Source: Bacteroidota bacterium
GTDB lineage: Bacteria > Bacteroidota > Bacteroidia > Cytophagales > Cyclobacteriaceae
Length of the DNA: 64,000 nt
Assembly: GCA_023417065.1 (NCBI GenBank)
Contig: JAEZGH010000049.1
Location: 1-64,000, forward strand
Reading direction: 5' to 3'
The position numbers and the translations under genes are program-made. Within the stretch, counting starts at the first letter, position 1; every line of letters begins with the position of its first letter. Under the pieces are notes generated by a model. It made no database searches. It was not told the DNA's origin and saw only the letters and a program-made list of their open reading frames with translations. This document shows positions 1-8,923 of the stretch, piece by piece.

Positions 1-370
1 TCTTCCAGATTCTGATCCGCCATTTAGCCGTTTTAATAAGATTTCTGATTCTAAAATAGGACCTTTTGCCGATTATCGTGGAAGAGAAACCCAAATTATC
101 GCATATTAATTTTCAGGCGTTTGCTTGCAGGATCAAGGTGCGAGCATTAGCCGATTTGCTTCTCCAAAAGAACATGTTCTGGCTCCTGACAACGAGGTGC
201 CTTGCGAACACATCACGAGCCTGTATGAGGCGTAATGCTGTCATCGCGGTGGCGGTATATATTGGCTGCTGGCAATGATCAACTTCGAATAATGCTATCT
301 GAAGCAGCCTATGGAACTGATAATGTCTACGTATCGACGCCGAACTCAATGGATCCTGATATAGACACAA
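1..370. other. Left-edge stretch without a supported gene
   Basis: The short open frames here overlap one another on both strands and show no signal peptide, domain or motif I recognise. No RNA gene or repeat is visible. A gene tail from outside the window cannot be excluded. Confidence 0.5.
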
Positions 371-401
371 AAAAAGGGCATCCTGTAGGGATACCCTTTT
401 T
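371..401 (-). terminator. Intrinsic terminator of the small secreted protein gene
   Basis: A stem pairs GGGCATCC with GGATACCC (one mismatch) around a short loop and is flanked by A- and T-runs. Read on the minus strand it ends in a U-run about 40 bases after the stop codon of the gene at 440-796. The flanking runs on both sides would let it work in both directions. Confidence 0.75.
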
Positions 402-423
402 CGTGGAGGAACATATTAATTAT

Positions 424-463
424 TCCTTATCCTTTTCTTTCACTCCTTATCCTTTTCTTTCAC
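424..463. repeat. Perfect 20-bp tandem duplication over a stop codon
   Basis: The unit TCCTTATCCTTTTCTTTCAC occurs twice head to tail with no mismatch. It covers the last codons and stop of the gene at 440-796. With one copy the frame would end in GAA TAA, with two it ends in GAG TGA, and the protein tail KEKDKE is the same, so the duplication is silent. Confidence 0.9.
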
Positions 464-796
464 TTTGTTACCCTGTGCGTCGAACTTCACCACTTTCGTT
501 TCGGTGCCGCTCTTCATTTCTACAGCGTAAAAAGTTTCGCCATCTTTTTCTTTCTTGTAAACATTTCCCATAGTCCAGCCACTGTAGTCCTGACCCTGAA
601 GTTGTTCAGAAATAGATGCAGGAAGTTCTGTAGCGGCAATTGCTTCCTTGTCGCTGAACTCGTTTTGATAATCTTGTGAGGCCTGATCCTGAGTTTCAGT
701 GCGTGTGCTGGCCTGATCCTGAGTGTCGGTGTCCTGTGCATTCACGCCGATTACGGCGCCGCACATCAAACAAAGTGCTGCCAATACTTTTTTCAT
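440..796 (-). CDS. Small secreted acidic protein, PepSY-like
   Basis: Protein of 118 residues with a clear signal peptide ending near residue 20 (VNA-QD), then a low-complexity acidic linker in which the pattern TQDQAS occurs twice, then a compact domain (about residues 45-118) in which a tail of the form Y-A-V-E-M-K follows a GNVYKKEKDGE turn. That layout resembles the small PepSY-like or BLIP-like secreted proteins common in Bacteroidota, whose role is unknown. The gene stands alone, with its own terminator downstream. It probably acts in the periplasm or outside the cell. The family call is tentative; the coding call is firm because of the signal peptide and terminator. Confidence 0.8.
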   Translation of the reverse strand: MKKVLAALCLMCGAVIGVNAQDTDTQDQASTRTETQDQASQDYQNEFSDKEAIAATELPASISEQLQGQDYSGWTMGNVYKKEKDGETFYAVEMKSGTETKVVKFDAQGNKVKEKDKE

Positions 797-1174
797 GGTT
801 GTCTTTTTTTTTGGTTTAACAATGATTCTTTCTGCGTTTTGTTATCTCTATGCTATAAAGATGTGCCGGCTTTTCGATCATCAGGCTCTTGGAAGTTACT
901 CATGCAGTAACAGCTTGTCCGTTGCAATTCGGCGATACTAATTGCAATTCAGCGACGCTTACAAAAAATCAGTTCACCTTAGCCAGTCGTCAATGAGAAT
1001 CCGGCACGCGAAACTTGTGTATAATTACTTCCGCGTGTAGCCCTAAAGTGTTGAAAAAGTCAATAGTCGCTTACTTGATTTCTGATTCAGATTCTAGCTC
1101 TTGATTGGATCTACCAGCTAATTGGAGCCATCATCCTAACAAAACAGAGTTGCTCGAAGGGCGTGAGAGAGAGA
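797..1174. other. Intergenic stretch with a 14-bp direct repeat
   Basis: No gene is supported. A direct repeat TTGCAATTC(G/A)GCGA occurs at about 922-935 and 942-955, 20 bp apart, upstream of the minus-strand gene at 440-796. The spacing would suit a two-site operator, but no regulator can be assigned. Confidence 0.4.
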
Positions 1175-1214
1175 AAAGCCCAAAGAATCCTTAGCAGCAA
1201 ATTCTTTGGGCTTT
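1175..1214 (-). terminator. Strong hairpin after the polysaccharide-lyase-like gene
   Basis: A perfect 14-bp stem (AAAGCCCAAAGAAT against ATTCTTTGGGCTTT) with a 12-base loop lies 13 bases past the stop codon of the minus-strand gene at 1228-2250. The minus-strand trailer is only moderately U-rich. Confidence 0.75.
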
Positions 1215-1227
1215 GAAAGGACGTTGT

Positions 1228-2250
1228 CTATGGGTAGGAAGCTGTGCTTACTGCGTTGTATGCGTTTTGGCTTTTGTAATCCGGGTCCTTGGGAGTGCGG
1301 ATCACGTCATTCCAGTCGGTCATGAAGACCTCCATCTTCTTGTGACCTTTCGATGCGTTTAGATCAACCTCAGATTTGTATCGAAGTCGGTGATGATACA
1401 GCCCGATTTTAGAATTGCCGCCAACTACCAGGTCAGCCGAAGTCTTGGCGGGCCATACAGTGCTGCCCACATTGCTGACAGGTATTGTGACGAGCTTGCC
1501 GTTAACCCAAACATTCCATAACCCTTTACTCTCCAGGCCATAAACGATCTGCATTACGATATCGATTCTTGCGCCGGCAACAACGCGTACGCCAGGAACC
1601 ACATAGCGCGTCTTCCGGATGTTATTGATCAGCATAATCTCGCCACCCTTAGGCGTACCCCTCCATGGATCGCTGCTGTTGATTTGCTTCGGCGCGGCGA
1701 TCTCGATCTGGAGCGCAGGTGGATTCGACGTCTGGCCAGCACGCGAACCTGCATGATTTTGATAGATGCTCACCGGTGTGTGGTTTTGTGTGAACCCCTC
1801 TGAAGCTGTAGGGAAGATGTATGAGAACCCAAGCCACTCCTCAGTGCCCAGGGGATGGTTGATCCACCATGGCCAACGCGAGAATTCCGAACGATAATGA
1901 TAAGGGTAGTCTGTTTTCGTCAGGTACGTCGTAGAAGTAGTCGGATTGATGTAAAAGCGTACCCGGTCAACACCGTTCTTCTGAACTTTTGTAATCCCAT
2001 ACGGATTGTAGGCCGTGCTCGCGCGTAATTTACCGCCTTTATAGAATTGCTTTCCATCAGGAAGACCACCTGACGGAATCGAAAGATCGGCAACCTTGAA
2101 GCGGGTCAGCCCGGATACCGATGCCGTTGCTTTCGTCATGAGGTCGTTCCCGGAGGATGTCGGCGTGCCTGGTGTTAATTCATCTTCTGAACAGGCAAAA
2201 AGTAAGATCAAAAACAAGAACATTAAGAGGGACGTTTTTTGCATTTTCAT
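1228..2250 (-). CDS. Lipoprotein, heparin-lyase-like polysaccharide lyase
   Basis: Protein of 340 residues. A lipoprotein signal peptide with lipobox LLFAC places the cleaved Cys near residue 20, so the protein is anchored in the outer membrane or periplasm. The mature part has features of the heparinase-I-like jelly-roll lyases (Polysacc_lyase family): YRSEF near 115-120, a WLGFSYIFP strand, an ALQIEIA strand, and a late VWVNGKLV strand. Those enzymes cleave uronic-acid polysaccharides by beta-elimination; the substrate cannot be told from sequence here. There is no SusC/SusD pair beside it, so it is not part of a classic utilisation locus. The start MKMQK is 2 codons upstream of an alternative Met. 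Confidence 0.75.
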   Translation of the reverse strand: MKMQKTSLLMFLFLILLFACSEDELTPGTPTSSGNDLMTKATASVSGLTRFKVADLSIPSGGLPDGKQFYKGGKLRASTAYNPYGITKVQKNGVDRVRFYINPTTSTTYLTKTDYPYHYRSEFSRWPWWINHPLGTEEWLGFSYIFPTASEGFTQNHTPVSIYQNHAGSRAGQTSNPPALQIEIAAPKQINSSDPWRGTPKGGEIMLINNIRKTRYVVPGVRVVAGARIDIVMQIVYGLESKGLWNVWVNGKLVTIPVSNVGSTVWPAKTSADLVVGGNSKIGLYHHRLRYKSEVDLNASKGHKKMEVFMTDWNDVIRTPKDPDYKSQNAYNAVSTASYP

Positions 2251-2433
2251 TTGCTACATAATTATGAATTAATGGTATCTAATCTTCTCGCAAGATCGAC
2301 ACATAGCCATGCCGTTATGGTGATTCAACCTCCCTCTTGACACACGTGTAAGGAATCACCGTAGAACCTGAAAAACGACTCAGTAACTAACGACGTCTTG
2401 ATTCACCGGAAACTCTCATAAGTCATCTGATCG

Positions 2434-2592
2434 ATGCAGAAAAGCTTTTGGTCGATGAGTGTTTTGATTTCGTTTCTTCTCCATCTGGCTGTCGCAATTT
2501 TTGTCACCTGGAGAAACACAACGGCGGAAAGAGTTTATGAGGATTATTCTACCGGATATGGCGACGAATTGCACTCCATCTTGCTACACTGA
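2434..2592 (+). CDS. Possible 52-residue single-pass membrane peptide
   Basis: A frame of 52 codons starts MQKSFW, has one hydrophobic segment (about residues 9-26) followed by a polar tail with WRNTTAE, and ends before 2593. It lies alone in an 800-base gap between divergent genes. There is no ribosome-binding site or recognised family. The single membrane span is the only support, so chance is a real alternative. Confidence 0.25.
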   Translation: MQKSFWSMSVLISFLLHLAVAIFVTWRNTTAERVYEDYSTGYGDELHSILLH

Positions 2593-3069
2593 ATGTTGCC
2601 ATTCTTCAAACGCAATCATACCCTGAAAAGTAAGGTTTCACTTCTAAGATGTGCATTTTTAGCGATATAAATGCATTTTTTCGCTCATCCGCATTTTATC
2701 GCCGGACGACTTAAATGCAGGAAAAATGGCTTTCAGCGAAAAATATCGTTTGCAGATATAACTGATTTTAAATTTTTATTAAATTGTTGTCCGCCGTTAG
2801 CGCTATTTGAACGGACATGTCTTGCAGGAATTCCAACTCAATTCGCCCAGCTTCGTGGCACCCAGGATCTCTGAACTCGATCGGCCCTTCCTTCACGAAT
2901 GGCTTCTCAGGCACTGTTGTAAAAGAAGGTACTGATCTGATAATTCACGTTGAGGATTTCTTCGCGGTCATGCCGCTATCGGTGACGACTACACTGTTAC
3001 AGGTAGAAAACAAATTCGTTGCGAAAAATTATTAGTCCGGCCGCCAAGGCCTTATAAACGTTATGTATT
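2593..3069. other. Intergenic stretch, nothing recognised
   Basis: Two short plus-strand frames overlap here but lack any domain, signal or start-site support. The segment probably holds the promoter of the gene starting at 3070. Confidence 0.4.
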
Positions 3070-3522
3070 ATGAACTTACGAATTGATCCACCCCCGTCTA
3101 AGGTACTGACTCTCTGGAGACGTTACTTGCCTGCAGTAAACGTACTGATATTGTCTGTACCTGTTCTTTTCTATTTGCTTGTTGTTAAATCATCGGAAAG
3201 CGAGCTGGTGTATACGTTTCGAATTGCCAACGCAACAGACCAGTTTTTGTATGATGTACAAATAAAGTCTGATGAGGAGGTTCGATGTACGGTGTTTCCG
3301 GGAACGGAATCAGAGCTATTCAAGATGAAGGTGCGATATGGTCTGAAGAACTGGATTTCACGGGAGCCTGTCCTGGTAACGGTTACGCCATATGCTGACT
3401 CCATGCAGGAGCATTCCGCGATTCCCGAAATCAAGTTCTACGACCGGTTTTCTCCTGATAAGCTCAATAAGATTCAGATAACCGCCGAATCGATCTTCGA
3501 ACCGAAGGTGAAGATCGAATAG
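3070..3522 (+). CDS. Membrane-anchored hypothetical protein
   Basis: Protein of 150 residues. An N-terminal cytosolic stretch of about 20 residues is followed by one membrane helix (about 22-40, AVNVLILSVPVLFYLLVV) and a C-terminal soluble region of about 105 residues rich in beta-strand pattern, likely periplasmic. I do not recognise the family. It runs convergent to the receiver-protein gene that ends at 3531, only 8 bases away. Coding is supported by the clean membrane topology and lack of a competing frame. Confidence 0.6.
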   Translation: MNLRIDPPPSKVLTLWRRYLPAVNVLILSVPVLFYLLVVKSSESELVYTFRIANATDQFLYDVQIKSDEEVRCTVFPGTESELFKMKVRYGLKNWISREPVLVTVTPYADSMQEHSAIPEIKFYDRFSPDKLNKIQITAESIFEPKVKIE

Positions 3523-3530
3523 AGACCAGA

Positions 3531-3920
3531 TTAATTCTGCTGTGGGCAAAGCACCTGTTCAAGCGCTTCCACTGTCAACGGCTTGGAGATGAAATTGGTG
3601 ACGGCGCGGTAAGTGCGTGATCTGTCAATATCCTGTTTGTTCACTGACGAGGTCAGCATAGCAACCGGACATCTCTCCTGATCCGACTCCGGGAACTTTG
3701 AATAGTGATTCAGGAAATCCCATCCGTTCAGTTCCGGCATGTTGATGTCAAGTAGAATCAGGTCGGGAAAGTCGCCGGTACGAAGGTGATTAAGAGCTTC
3801 CTTCACACTGGTGAATGCGACGACTTCGCATTTCGGATTGAATCGTTCGATGATCTTCGTGCTGATGAAATTATTGATTGGCTCATCATCGACCAGCATG
3901 ATCTTAATCGTGGGAATCAT
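3531..3920 (-). CDS. Stand-alone receiver-domain response regulator (CheY-like)
   Basis: Protein of 129 residues that is almost entirely one receiver domain: acidic pair DD at 11-12, phosphoacceptor Asp at about 58 (LLLD-INMP), Thr/Ser at about 90, and the conserved Lys in SKP at about 113. There is no output domain, so it must act by protein contact or as a phosphate relay or sink. It is the last of four same-strand signalling genes (kinase, NarL-type regulator, second receiver, this one). The LLLD-INMPELNGWDFL style is typical of Bacteroidota single-domain regulators. Confidence 0.9.
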   Translation of the reverse strand: MIPTIKIMLVDDEPINNFISTKIIERFNPKCEVVAFTSVKEALNHLRTGDFPDLILLDINMPELNGWDFLNHYSKFPESDQERCPVAMLTSSVNKQDIDRSRTYRAVTNFISKPLTVEALEQVLCPQQN

Positions 3921-3952
3921 AACTTTATAACTGACTTTTTTTTGTGCGTCTC

Positions 3953-4378
3953 TTAATTATCCTGGAAATTCATCACTTCTCCCTGCCCGCGAATTTCGAT
4001 AAGTATCTGTGGTATCTTTTCAAAGTCGTTAGACTTGTCAAGAAACATATAGGCACCCGACGACTCGCACATCAAACGATATGAGTGATCCGTCAGGTTA
4101 GTAAGCATGATAACTTTTACGTCAGGATAAATGCGGGAGGCGATATGAAGTAGGTCAATGCCTGTCTTCGGCTTGTCACTCGCCAGGTGAATATCCAACA
4201 GCACAACATCCGGCAGCTCAGTTTCAATAAGGGAAAGCGCCTCTGCGATTGTTCCGGCTTTGCCCTTAAGTTCAATTCCCGGAATCTCAGCCAACAAGTC
4301 CCCGATGCGCGCTGCAATCAGTGGTGAATCATCAACAGTGACAACACGTAAGGGTTTTATGGTGGATTCTTCTGCCAT
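3953..4378 (-). CDS. Second stand-alone receiver-domain protein
   Basis: Protein of 141 residues with one receiver domain from about residue 10: DD at 16-17, phosphoacceptor Asp at about 62 (LLD-IHL), Thr in MLTN at about 93, and Lys in LDKS at about 115. An insertion SDKPKTG follows the phosphorylation site. The LDKS form (instead of SKP) is typical of receivers from NarL/FixJ-type regulators, so this may be a NarL-type regulator that has lost its HTH, or a dedicated relay module. It lies 32 bases from the receiver gene downstream and about 100 bases from the NarL-type gene upstream. Confidence 0.88.
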   Translation of the reverse strand: MAEESTIKPLRVVTVDDSPLIAARIGDLLAEIPGIELKGKAGTIAEALSLIETELPDVVLLDIHLASDKPKTGIDLLHIASRIYPDVKVIMLTNLTDHSYRLMCESSGAYMFLDKSNDFEKIPQILIEIRGQGEVMNFQDN

Positions 4379-4479
4379 TATTCCGTCATCGACTTGTACG
4401 TCAAAGGTCGGCTAATGGCTGAAAATCTGTTATAGGAAGTTTGATGATTGCGCTGTAGTGGTTTCTACTACATGAAGAT

Positions 4480-5106
4480 CTAAACGAGTCGGTTCTCAAT
4501 GGCGTAACGCGTAATCTCGGCGTTGTTATTCAGCCCCAGCTTCTCAAGCAAACGTGTGCGGTACGTGCTTATGGTGTTTACGCTCAAAGATAAATACTCA
4601 GCAATCTCAGATACGGTTTTGCCGGTTGCGATTTGTTGTAGTACCTCCATTTCCCGGTCTGATAAATTTTCATGGCCAGGCAGCGAACCCTTTTCGCTTA
4701 CCGCATCGGCAAGCTTTTCAGCCACGGAAGGGGAGATGTATTTACCGCCGCCAAGGACTTTTTTTACCGCAGCAAGTAGTTCAATCGTTGCCGACTCTTT
4801 GTTGATGAAGCCCGATGCGCCCGCTTTAAGGGAACGCAATGCATACTGGTCCTCGGGATGCATGCTAAGCATCAACACCGGCGTTCGAACTCCCTCAAGA
4901 CGAATCTGCTTAAGCGTTTCAATCCCGTTTCGCCCCGGCATAGAAATGTCCATTAATATGATGTCGAGATCCTGCGACCGTATTGCACTGATCACATCAG
5001 CACTGTTTACAGCTTCGATAACCTCAATATCCGGAAATCCTTCTGACAACAATTGGATAAGGCCCTTGCGGACGATCGCATGGTCATCGGCAATTAGAAC
5101 ATTCAT
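4480..5106 (-). CDS. NarL/LuxR-family response regulator
   Basis: Protein of 208 residues: receiver domain (1-120; DD at 7-8, phosphoacceptor Asp at about 53 in LMD-ISMPG, Lys in INKES) and a C-terminal LuxR-type HTH (about 145-205; LSDREMEVLQQIATGKT and SVNTISTYRTRLLEKL). It binds DNA after phosphorylation, presumably by the kinase encoded just upstream: its start overlaps the kinase stop by 4 bases (ATGA), showing translational coupling. Target genes are unknown; the two receiver genes behind it are likely in the same transcript. Confidence 0.93.
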   Translation of the reverse strand: MNVLIADDHAIVRKGLIQLLSEGFPDIEVIEAVNSADVISAIRSQDLDIILMDISMPGRNGIETLKQIRLEGVRTPVLMLSMHPEDQYALRSLKAGASGFINKESATIELLAAVKKVLGGGKYISPSVAEKLADAVSEKGSLPGHENLSDREMEVLQQIATGKTVSEIAEYLSLSVNTISTYRTRLLEKLGLNNNAEITRYAIENRLV

Positions 5107-7307
5107 ATTTCAATAGTCGATTTTTCCAGCGGTACTGTTAACCTGATAAGCGTGCCTGATGGCAGGCTGTTTTCTATGACAAGGTCAGCGTTAAACATAC
5201 GTGCACGCTCACGCATGCCAACCAAACCAAGGCTCTTCTTTTGCTTTACACGCTCCATGTCAATTCCTTTACCGTTGTCACGGACTGTAAGCTGGAGAAG
5301 ATTCTCATATATTTCAAGTTCCGTTACCACGGTCGAAGCTTCGGCATGACGCGCAATATTTGTGAGCGTCTCCTGGTATATCCTGAAGATATTTGTCGCA
5401 AGCTTCTCATCTATTGGCGGCAATTCTTCCGGTACACGAACCTTTGCGTCAATGACAGTTTTCTTTGCAAACTCTGCAGTCTGCCACTCAATCGCTGCAG
5501 CAAGACCGAAATCATCGAGAATACCAGGACGCAAATCACTTGAAATTTTCCTGACGGTTCTGATAGTTTCATCGATAAGTGCGATCATGCCGTCAACGCG
5601 TTCTGTGAATTTATCAGAGGTCGGGTTCTTTCGCAACCACGACGTATCCATTTTTAGGGCCGTAAGTTGCTGTCCCAGCACGTCGTGAATCTCCCGGGCA
5701 ATGGCAGTGCGCTCTTCCTCACGTACGTCCTGCAAGTATCCCGACAACTTCTGAATTTCTTCGGCATGTTCTCGCAGACTTCGCTCCACTTCTATTCTGC
5801 CCGTGATCTCGTGAAAGTTGAAAATCATCGCGCGGATATTTTCGTTCCTGAGATGATTTGTAAAAGTACCCTCAAGCCAGATCGGATGACCATCCTTGTG
5901 CTTGTACTGAAACGTTATATCCTCCGACTTGCCAGGTTGTTCTTCAAGTCGCTTAAGGGCTTCCCTGACCGTCAGTGCATCATCGCCCGACGGAAAGTTT
6001 GCAATATTGCGTCCAATAAGATCTGCTGCCCCATATCCCGTAAGACGTTCCACCGACGGGCTTATAAACGTTACTTTGTAACTGTCATCGAACAATACAA
6101 GCCCATCGGTAGACTTTTCAATCAGTGTCCGGAAATACTTCTCACTGGCTTCCAGTTGCTGAGCTGCTTTTTTTGATTGCGTGATGTCCCGGAAGTAAAT
6201 CGATAGCCCGTCTCTTGAAGGATAGATGTGATGTTCAATCCAGCTTTGGTGACTTTCGTAATATTCCTCCAGCTGAATGTAGGTTTGTTTTTGCAATGCC
6301 TCATGACACGCATCGTGGAAGGATGACTTTTTGAAGAGCGGGTAGTCGTCCCAGATGCTGGATCCCAGCATCGATTCCGCACTGCGATGCAGCATCTCCG
6401 CAGCCTTCTTGTTAACATAGGTGTAGCGCCACCGACTGTCGAGGGCAATGAAGGCTTCGCTGATACGCTCAAGGATGGCGTTGGTAGCTTCACGCTGCTT
6501 CTGAATCTCTGAGATTTTGATCCGAACCAGCCGGTTCAGCTTTCCTGGTTGTTCCACAAGATACCATGCTAGTATCCCTCCCGTTGCGGCAAGCACAAGA
6601 CCTAAAAAAGCAAAGATGAGTATAGCCGGAGTAAGGGTCCGCGGATCTTTGGGAGCTACCGATAACATAAATTCGCCATCAGGCATCCCGATCGTGTAAA
6701 CTGCTCCCGGGCGATAGTGCATCATGGCGGGAAGGAAGAACTCCTCTTCACCCGTGACCATATTTTTTTTCGATATCTGGTAGGCGAACTGCGGACTATC
6801 CGGGTCAATACCACAGGCCTCGAGAAGGGACTCGAACCGGATAATTACTGCCGAAAAACCGATGAATTTATCGCCCTTGAACATGGGAAGCCTTCCAATC
6901 ACTCCAGTGCCACCCTGAATTAACTCAAACGGACCTGCAAAGGTTAAGTTTTTGTTCTCTATTGCTGTCTTGGCTTCGGCGCTCCTTTCCCGATCGGCGA
7001 AGAGGTTCATACCTATTGATGATTCATTTCCCTTCAACGGATAAACATGTGTGACTATCCCTTTATCAGTGAGTTGAACGGCATCGATCAGGTCGTTGGA
7101 GGACAGTATCGTTGCCGCAATAGAATCAAAATTATCGGTTACTCCGTATTTCTGAACAATGAACGCCAGCGTTTTCGTCGCAGCCATGCTGTTCCGCAAA
7201 ATAACTTCAAACCGATCCTTGATCGCAGTGGCTTCCTGAATGATCATGTGCCGTTGATTCTCCTGCTGTATCAGAATTCGCTGATATGCAAGATACTGCG
7301 TAAGCAA
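5103..7307 (-). CDS. PAS-domain sensor histidine kinase (NarX/HisKA_3 type)
   Basis: At least 734 residues. From the N-terminus: an extracytoplasmic sensor segment (about 20-225, Cache-like with FAGPFELIQGG and GRLPMF), a membrane helix (about 229-250), two PAS domains (about 285-395 and 405-520), a HisKA_3 dimerisation domain with the phosphoacceptor His at about 541 (REIHDVLGQQ), and an HATPase domain (N-box YQETLTNIARHA, G1 DNGKGID near 677). The frame stays open upstream to about 7373, and that stretch encodes the expected first membrane helix (GPILAGAIVFVAIALL), so the true start lies upstream of the TTG at 7307. There is no ATG there; CTG, ATC or ATT codons are the candidates. It probably phosphorylates the overlapping NarL-type regulator. 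Confidence 0.92.
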   Translation of the reverse strand: MLTQYLAYQRILIQQENQRHMIIQEATAIKDRFEVILRNSMAATKTLAFIVQKYGVTDNFDSIAATILSSNDLIDAVQLTDKGIVTHVYPLKGNESSIGMNLFADRERSAEAKTAIENKNLTFAGPFELIQGGTGVIGRLPMFKGDKFIGFSAVIIRFESLLEACGIDPDSPQFAYQISKKNMVTGEEEFFLPAMMHYRPGAVYTIGMPDGEFMLSVAPKDPRTLTPAILIFAFLGLVLAATGGILAWYLVEQPGKLNRLVRIKISEIQKQREATNAILERISEAFIALDSRWRYTYVNKKAAEMLHRSAESMLGSSIWDDYPLFKKSSFHDACHEALQKQTYIQLEEYYESHQSWIEHHIYPSRDGLSIYFRDITQSKKAAQQLEASEKYFRTLIEKSTDGLVLFDDSYKVTFISPSVERLTGYGAADLIGRNIANFPSGDDALTVREALKRLEEQPGKSEDITFQYKHKDGHPIWLEGTFTNHLRNENIRAMIFNFHEITGRIEVERSLREHAEEIQKLSGYLQDVREEERTAIAREIHDVLGQQLTALKMDTSWLRKNPTSDKFTERVDGMIALIDETIRTVRKISSDLRPGILDDFGLAAAIEWQTAEFAKKTVIDAKVRVPEELPPIDEKLATNIFRIYQETLTNIARHAEASTVVTELEIYENLLQLTVRDNGKGIDMERVKQKKSLGLVGMRERARMFNADLVIENSLPSGTLIRLTVPLEKSTIEI

Positions 7308-7574
7308 CGCAATGGCGACAAATACTATCGCACCGGCTAATATGGGGCCTCGATTCTTAATCTTTCCGATCAGTTAGTTACAGGAAGATACAATTCATCG
7401 CGTCAGATCGCAAGTGCAAAAGATACGATGATAGCTTACTATATTCTCTTAGGTGGTAAGAATTGTCAGGTTATTTCGCATTATACCGGAAAAAGCAGGT
7501 ACAACACGATGAACGCGAAGGCTGAAATGAACTCCGCTGAACAATTAAGTGTGCTGATTTGATCAAAGTTTGAA

Positions 7575-8648
7575 CTATTCTTTCATCTGGTGCATACTGG
7601 CGGAAGGTATTCCATCAGCGGATATGAAATGAAGTACATCATGTATGAAGGATAACTTCTCCATGACTTTTGGTGCGATAATAAACGGATAGAAGTCATT
7701 GTGTCCCATCGATCGGTTAAGACTTGTCAATGCGAACGTAAGGGGAAGCCACATCCGGAAGATTGACTCGAAGTCTGCAATCGTATAGGGATCTTTCTTA
7801 ACGTCAATGCTGACGTGCTCACCATGAATGGGATGCACGCCAAGCCCGAAAAAATATGCCGTTTCAAGTGTATCGATGAGGTGCATGTAGTGTGCCCACG
7901 TTTCAGCCCAGTCTTCCCATGGGTGAGCGGTTGCGTAGGGACTTATATGGTTATCTGCCCACGAGGTGTTTGCACCCGACGCGTAATAACGTTCGAGCGC
8001 TGCGCCGTAGTCAACGGTTTCATCGCCAAATAACTCCCTGAACCTGTTGTGAAATGATGAGTTTGCAATGAGAACGTTCCAATAATAATGGCCGATTTCA
8101 TGGCGAAAGTGACCAAGGAGCGTACGGTATTTTTCTCCGAGATTTAGCTTGTTGCGAACGCGTTCTGCTTCATCGGCTTCTTCTATGTTCAGGGTGATCA
8201 CACCATCATTGTGTCCGGTCATAACACGCTGGTCCGGAGCAATATCCGCCAGGAAGTCAAAGGCGATTCCGTTTTGGCTGTCGCGTTTTCTGGGACTTAC
8301 CGGGAGCTTCAAACGTAGCAGCGAGTACACAAGGCGGTGCTTCGCCAACTCGATTTGCTTCCAGCGTTCCAGGTTATGCGGAGAAATTGCCGGGATAATC
8401 CGGTTCAGGGAACAGGCAACGCAAAACGGGCTGTCGCCAGTGGACGTGAGCCAGTTACAGGTGCCAAAAGCATGGTTTGAGCAAAGCTTCAGGCTGATCC
8501 CGCTGCCGTTGGATGACGTGCCATCGCCGTCAAGCGACACCATTGTCAACATCGACGGATCGAAGGCTACCGCACTGGAGCAGTTGAGACAGACTGAATT
8601 TTCAAAGTAAATGATTGACCCACAGTGGGTACAGGTATATGTTTTCAT
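7575..8648 (-). CDS. Zinc-ribbon metallopeptidase (DUF2248 / Peptidase_Mx type)
   Basis: Protein of 357 residues from the Met at 8648; the open frame reaches 7 codons further up, but MKTYTC puts the zinc ribbon at the very N-terminus as usual in the family. The ribbon has CxxC pairs at about 6/9 and 20/23, and more Cys near 56-80. The catalytic motif HEIGH (His183, Glu184, His187) lies mid-protein, followed by a long alpha-helical region with HPWEDWAETWAHYMH that supplies further metal ligands. This matches the putative zinc-binding metallopeptidase family whose cellular substrate is not known. No signal peptide, so cytosolic. Monocistronic by spacing. Confidence 0.85.
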   Translation of the reverse strand: MKTYTCTHCGSIIYFENSVCLNCSSAVAFDPSMLTMVSLDGDGTSSNGSGISLKLCSNHAFGTCNWLTSTGDSPFCVACSLNRIIPAISPHNLERWKQIELAKHRLVYSLLRLKLPVSPRKRDSQNGIAFDFLADIAPDQRVMTGHNDGVITLNIEEADEAERVRNKLNLGEKYRTLLGHFRHEIGHYYWNVLIANSSFHNRFRELFGDETVDYGAALERYYASGANTSWADNHISPYATAHPWEDWAETWAHYMHLIDTLETAYFFGLGVHPIHGEHVSIDVKKDPYTIADFESIFRMWLPLTFALTSLNRSMGHNDFYPFIIAPKVMEKLSFIHDVLHFISADGIPSASMHQMKE

Positions 8649-8716
8649 ACGACAGCAGGGTAGAAACAAAACTGAAGCCAGCCCTGGGCGCCGCGCCTTG
8701 CCTGTATTTCATGAAG

Positions 8717-8923
8717 TCAATTCTCCGAACCCGCGTCAAAGGTGATTTCGTACCCGATGCTGTTCTCCCTAAGGATGCGGATAACTTCTGTTGTTTTTTT
8801 TGCCTTTGGCTTGTATTCTATGATGCCCTTCAACTCTCTCTGACTAACAAGTTTTTGCAACTGGGCCTGTATGTTATCCTTATTCTGAAGTTCGTTCTCG
8901 GAGACTGTGATGACTGCTTTCAT
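8717..8923 (-). CDS. Small hypothetical protein, 68 residues
   Basis: The frame encodes MKAVITVSENELQNKDNI and continues with a charged helical middle (KLVSQRELKGIIEYKPKAKK) and a C-terminal strand. It is free of competing frames, starts with ATG, and has the composition of a real soluble cytosolic protein. I do not recognise the family. It is 68 bases upstream of the metallopeptidase on the same strand, so co-transcription is possible. Confidence 0.55.
   Translation of the reverse strand: MKAVITVSENELQNKDNIQAQLQKLVSQRELKGIIEYKPKAKKTTEVIRILRENSIGYEITFDAGSEN

Noticed and set aside
4523..5116. 197-codon plus frame opposite the NarL-type regulator
   Set aside because: Antisense shadow of an unambiguous receiver-HTH protein.
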